Of a stretch of DNA of 27,151 nucleotides, positions 26,201-27,151 are shown one piece after another. Position 1 is the stretch's first letter. Each line of letters begins with the position of its first letter. Source of the DNA: Planctomycetota bacterium (GTDB lineage Bacteria; Planctomycetota; Brocadiia; JAJRTI01); contig JAJRTI010000390.1 of assembly GCA_024278415.1 (NCBI GenBank), forward strand, positions 1 through 27,151. Reading direction: 5' to 3'. The position numbers and the translations under genes are program-made. The notes under the pieces are model-generated. The model had not been told where the DNA came from and did no database searches. It saw only the letters and a program-made list of their open reading frames with translations.

Positions 26201-26280
26201 TCCTCGGTGAACTTGAAGTGCCGAGTCGGCTCTGAAAATGGAGTATTGAGGATAGGGTTCTCGATGATGACTTGGCTCAC
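23242..26280 (-). CDS. type III-like restriction subunit (Res), DEAD/DEAH helicase with C-terminal nuclease-like domain
   Basis: The 1012-residue protein is an SF2 helicase/translocase of the type III restriction family; I recall very similar proteins named BPTD_3080 family. Walker A is M-A-T-G-A-G-K-T at 160-167, motif II D296-E-A-H299, motif III S-A-T at 351-353 and motif VI Q-V-V-G-R-G-L-R-R. The C-terminal domain has P931-D932 and E950, the PD-(D/E)XK layout, but the third position reads E-V-T-G instead of E-V-K-G, so the usual Lys is Thr952; K955 is three residues away. W-V-P-A-V-N-N then G-R-W-D-F-L is the family's usual end. The start is GTG 26280, with AGGAGG 9 bases upstream and an extended -10 promoter about 145 bases upstream. 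It is the first gene of the cassette ending in Mod. Confidence 0.93.
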   Translation of the reverse strand: MSQVIIENPILNTPFSEPTRHFKFTEEGITNEIIESRRKSAYFIPIARPKKKDKSPFLLQSEWTQDRLQLNHEVNQIRARVSIWRQGGYAGVTKTTGRLLEYWTDPEREKRFFFCQIEAIETAIYLAEVASKFGDSWITNLIREANDAANPGLFRIAFKMATGAGKTVVMAMLIAWQALNKLANRQDARFTDAFLIVTPGITIRDRLRVLLPNDPQNYYRERDVLPEEWLQELGRAKILITNFHAFMRREKVAAGKLTKSLLSKGKGDAFTETPDEMVRRVCRELGSQRQIIVINDEAHHCYRRRADAEPVKLKGDDRKEAEKRDKQARIWISGLEAVARKIGIKTVYDLSATPFFLRGSGYKEGALFPWAVSDFSLIDAIESGIVKIPRVPVADDSMTGDMPTYREIWLRIREQLPKKGRGTEDASGGEPKLPKELQGALHSLYGNYEKYYRRWEQNETARQRGQTPPVFIVVCNNTNVSKLVYDYIAGWSKTLPDGSQIVIPGALPIFNNEENGHWRSRPNTILIDSEQLDSGEAMSKEFKKIAAAEIEQFKAEYRERFPGRDAEQLTDEDLLREVMNTVGKAGRLGEHVKCVVSVSMLTEGWDANTVTHILGVRAFGTQLLCEQVVGRGLRRRSYAVNDDHKFEPEYAEVYGVPFSFIPCAGSTDEPPEPREVTHVRALDERLDCEITFPKLLGYRYDMPDEKLSATFTRASRLSLSTKQIPSKTENAPIVGETTIHELDDLKKRRPQEVAFLLAKLVLEKYFRGDRQEPAASEEPAKEHKWESEVQAWRFPEVLAITKRWLDECVTLKDNTFPQMLLLLELAHDAADKIYRSIAEAHHGQRVLKPILQPYNTVGSTRYVDFDTARPVYETRPDKCHVSHVVGDTKSWEQKMAQTLEDMGEVVHYVKNQNLGFTIPYTLNGQEHRYVPDFIAHIDDGRDGLLNLIIEVTGQKRKDKAAKVDTACALWVPAVNNHGGFGRWDFLEIADPWDAQNLIRAHLSGTIPLAART

Positions 26281-26422
26281 CTGCTATCCCCTCCTGTTGG
26301 CGTAGGTTGAATCGGAACGGTTCCTCACCATGCGCCCAGCGACGAGGCTGTCGCGTTCACGGGTCTGATGGAATAGACCAAAGCGGGAGGCCCGGAACGC
26401 GACGAGAGGGAAACGTGCCGCC

Positions 26423-26431
26423 ATTATAGCA
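26423..26431 (-). promoter_or_regulatory. extended -10 promoter TGC-TATAAT for the restriction cassette
   Basis: On the minus strand TGC (26431-26429) immediately precedes a perfect TATAAT (26428-26423). No good -35 box is seen at 16-18 bases, which is normal for extended -10 promoters. Transcription would start near 26416, giving a ~135-base leader before the Res GTG. Confidence 0.55.
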
Positions 26432-26576
26432 ATTGACTCTGACATTTCGACTCTACGAAAGTCATGACATAGATCCTCTCTCGCCCGCTGGCCATGCCCG
26501 TTTGTCGCGCCGTAACCCTTCAGCCACGTGCCACAGCCTTTACACCGTTCTTCGCCCCTGCCCCTCCGGAACAGCA

Positions 26577-26676
26577 AAAAACGCAAAGACGCAGAGAGGC
26601 GAAGGCGCCAAGCAGACGGAGGCTTTGCGTCTTGATCTATCCTGGCGTCTCTGCGCCTTCGCGCCTTTGCGTTTCA
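26577..26676. repeat. ~100-base inverted repeat with GCAAAG/GCGAAG arms
   Basis: Arms at 26577-26609 and 26643-26676 are related in opposite orientation. Both contain AAACGCAAAG and GCGAAGGCGC modules, though module order differs slightly between arms. It lies upstream of the Res promoter, at the outer edge of the restriction cassette, and differs in sequence from the CACAGAG elements. Confidence 0.65.
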
Positions 26677-27015
26677 ACTCAGAGATCTTCGGGTTTACAG
26701 CGGGTGGCACTTGGCTGAAATGTTACGTCGCGCCTAGGCGCCGACCTCGTCGGGACACGAGAGAACTACACGTAAATAGTACTTGAAATCATCAGCGTAA
26801 AACGTTCCTACCAAAGGCCATGATCTGCGTGGTGTCAGATCGACTTTCTTGACGGGCTTTTGAACCCGCGGGGCATCGGAGACAACCACGCGCCAATCGA
26901 GCAGGCAGCAGAGCGGCACTCGCCGGGCCCCCTCCTATGAAGTTGATCAGACCTCATGGCCGAGCGCGAGCCCGGCAAGCGGTCCAGCCGATCCGCAGGT
27001 CGAAGCGGGGGCGGT
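26677..27015. other. intergenic region, mostly unexplained
   Basis: It holds a perfect 12-base palindrome GCGCCTAGGCGC (26730-26741), a short CTCGT/ACGAG hairpin just after it, and one doubtful short frame on the minus strand (26734-26919). Its base composition is less GC-rich than most of the window. No tRNA or known RNA is recognised. Confidence 0.4.
26734..26919 (-). CDS. doubtful short hypothetical protein or gene remnant
   Basis: A 61-codon frame from a GTG, with an AGGAGG-like stretch about 12-13 bases upstream. The middle (F-Y-A-D-D-F-K-Y-Y-L-R-V-V-L) has a protein-like composition, but there is no recognisable domain and the stop lies inside a palindrome. It may be a fragment of a decayed gene. 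I list it only because the region is otherwise empty. Confidence 0.2.
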   Translation of the reverse strand: MPLCCLLDWRVVVSDAPRVQKPVKKVDLTPRRSWPLVGTFYADDFKYYLRVVLSCPDEVGA

Positions 27016-27151
27016 TCACACTTCGGTGTACACGTCCTCTATGCGGGCCCTCGGCTCCTTCAGGGTGAATGCGTCGTAGCTTTCGGGGTAGCCCATGGGC
27101 ACGAGCATGACCACTTCATGCTCTTCGGGCACGCCAAGAATCTCCCTGACC
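27016..27151 (-). CDS. nitroreductase-like protein, C-terminal fragment
   Basis: Only the last 44 residues are in the window; the 5' part lies beyond the right edge. The fragment reads V-R-E-I-L-G-V-P-E-E-H-E, then V-V-M-L-V-P-M-G-Y-P, then a short charged tail with E-D-V-Y. The L-G-V-P-E then V-P-x-G-Y-P pattern is characteristic of the C-terminal end of FMN-dependent nitroreductase family proteins, which reduce flavin-accessible substrates with NAD(P)H. Stop TGA is at 27018-27016. Subfamily and substrate cannot be judged from this piece. Confidence 0.7.
   Translation of the reverse strand, partial: VREILGVPEEHEVVMLVPMGYPESYDAFTLKEPRARIEDVYTEV

Noticed and set aside
26284..26586. 100-codon minus-strand frame before Res
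   Set aside because: It covers the Res promoter and leader and one repeat arm and has no domain.
26850..26890. Possible tRNA around GGGCTTTTGAACCCG
   Set aside because: It looks like an anticodon arm, but no acceptor stem, D-arm or T-arm can be fitted around it.

Overview
This is a high-GC bacterial segment. It carries many divergent glycan-active proteins, a uroporphyrinogen-decarboxylase-like protein, and long intergenic regions with dispersed palindromic repeats. That mix resembles uncultivated heterotrophs of the PVC group (Planctomycetota, Lentisphaerota, Kiritimatiellota) or Hydrogenedentota. The assignment is an inference from gene content; no rRNA or tRNA marker is present.

Left part (1-5640): a 3'-truncated secreted glycoside-hydrolase-like protein on the minus strand; about 850 bases without a convincing protein but with a good sigma70-type promoter; a D-aminoacyl-tRNA deacylase (DTD) homologue with an altered catalytic motif and a long Arg/Tyr/Asp/Gly-repeat tail; and one open frame that joins an amidase_2/PGRP-type amidase to a URO-D-like protein, with a promoter and ribosome binding site between the two halves.

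Middle (5641-16867): a minus-strand operon of an ABC_sub_bind-type periplasmic binding protein and a membrane hybrid histidine kinase; a secreted amidotransferase-fold gene broken by an in-frame TAG; a plus-strand operon of a zinc-dependent MDR dehydrogenase, a polysaccharide-deacetylase-fold protein, a DegT/StrS aminotransferase and a small winged-helix-like protein; and a convergent GH95/GH65-like glycosidase. The operon looks like a pathway making or remodelling an amino-modified sugar or cyclitol.

Right part (17108-26280): a minus-strand cassette read Res, unknown 429-aa protein, 344-aa protein with a PD-(D/E)XK-like motif, GxxExxY protein, Mod. Res and Mod are type III-like restriction and modification subunits. 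The two unknown proteins are tightly coupled to each other and sit where an ordinary type III system has nothing. Res has Thr in place of the usual nuclease Lys, while the 344-aa protein carries an E-A-K motif, so the nuclease job may be shared or moved. Palindromic CACAGAG-type repeat elements flank the GxxExxY gene and the ends of the cassette. This cassette is the best candidate for an undescribed defence system here. The window ends in the C-terminal fragment of a nitroreductase-like gene.

Several promoters share a TTGCAG-like -35 box, 17-18 bases, and a TATCAT-like -10 box, and in three cases they help decide which start codon is real.
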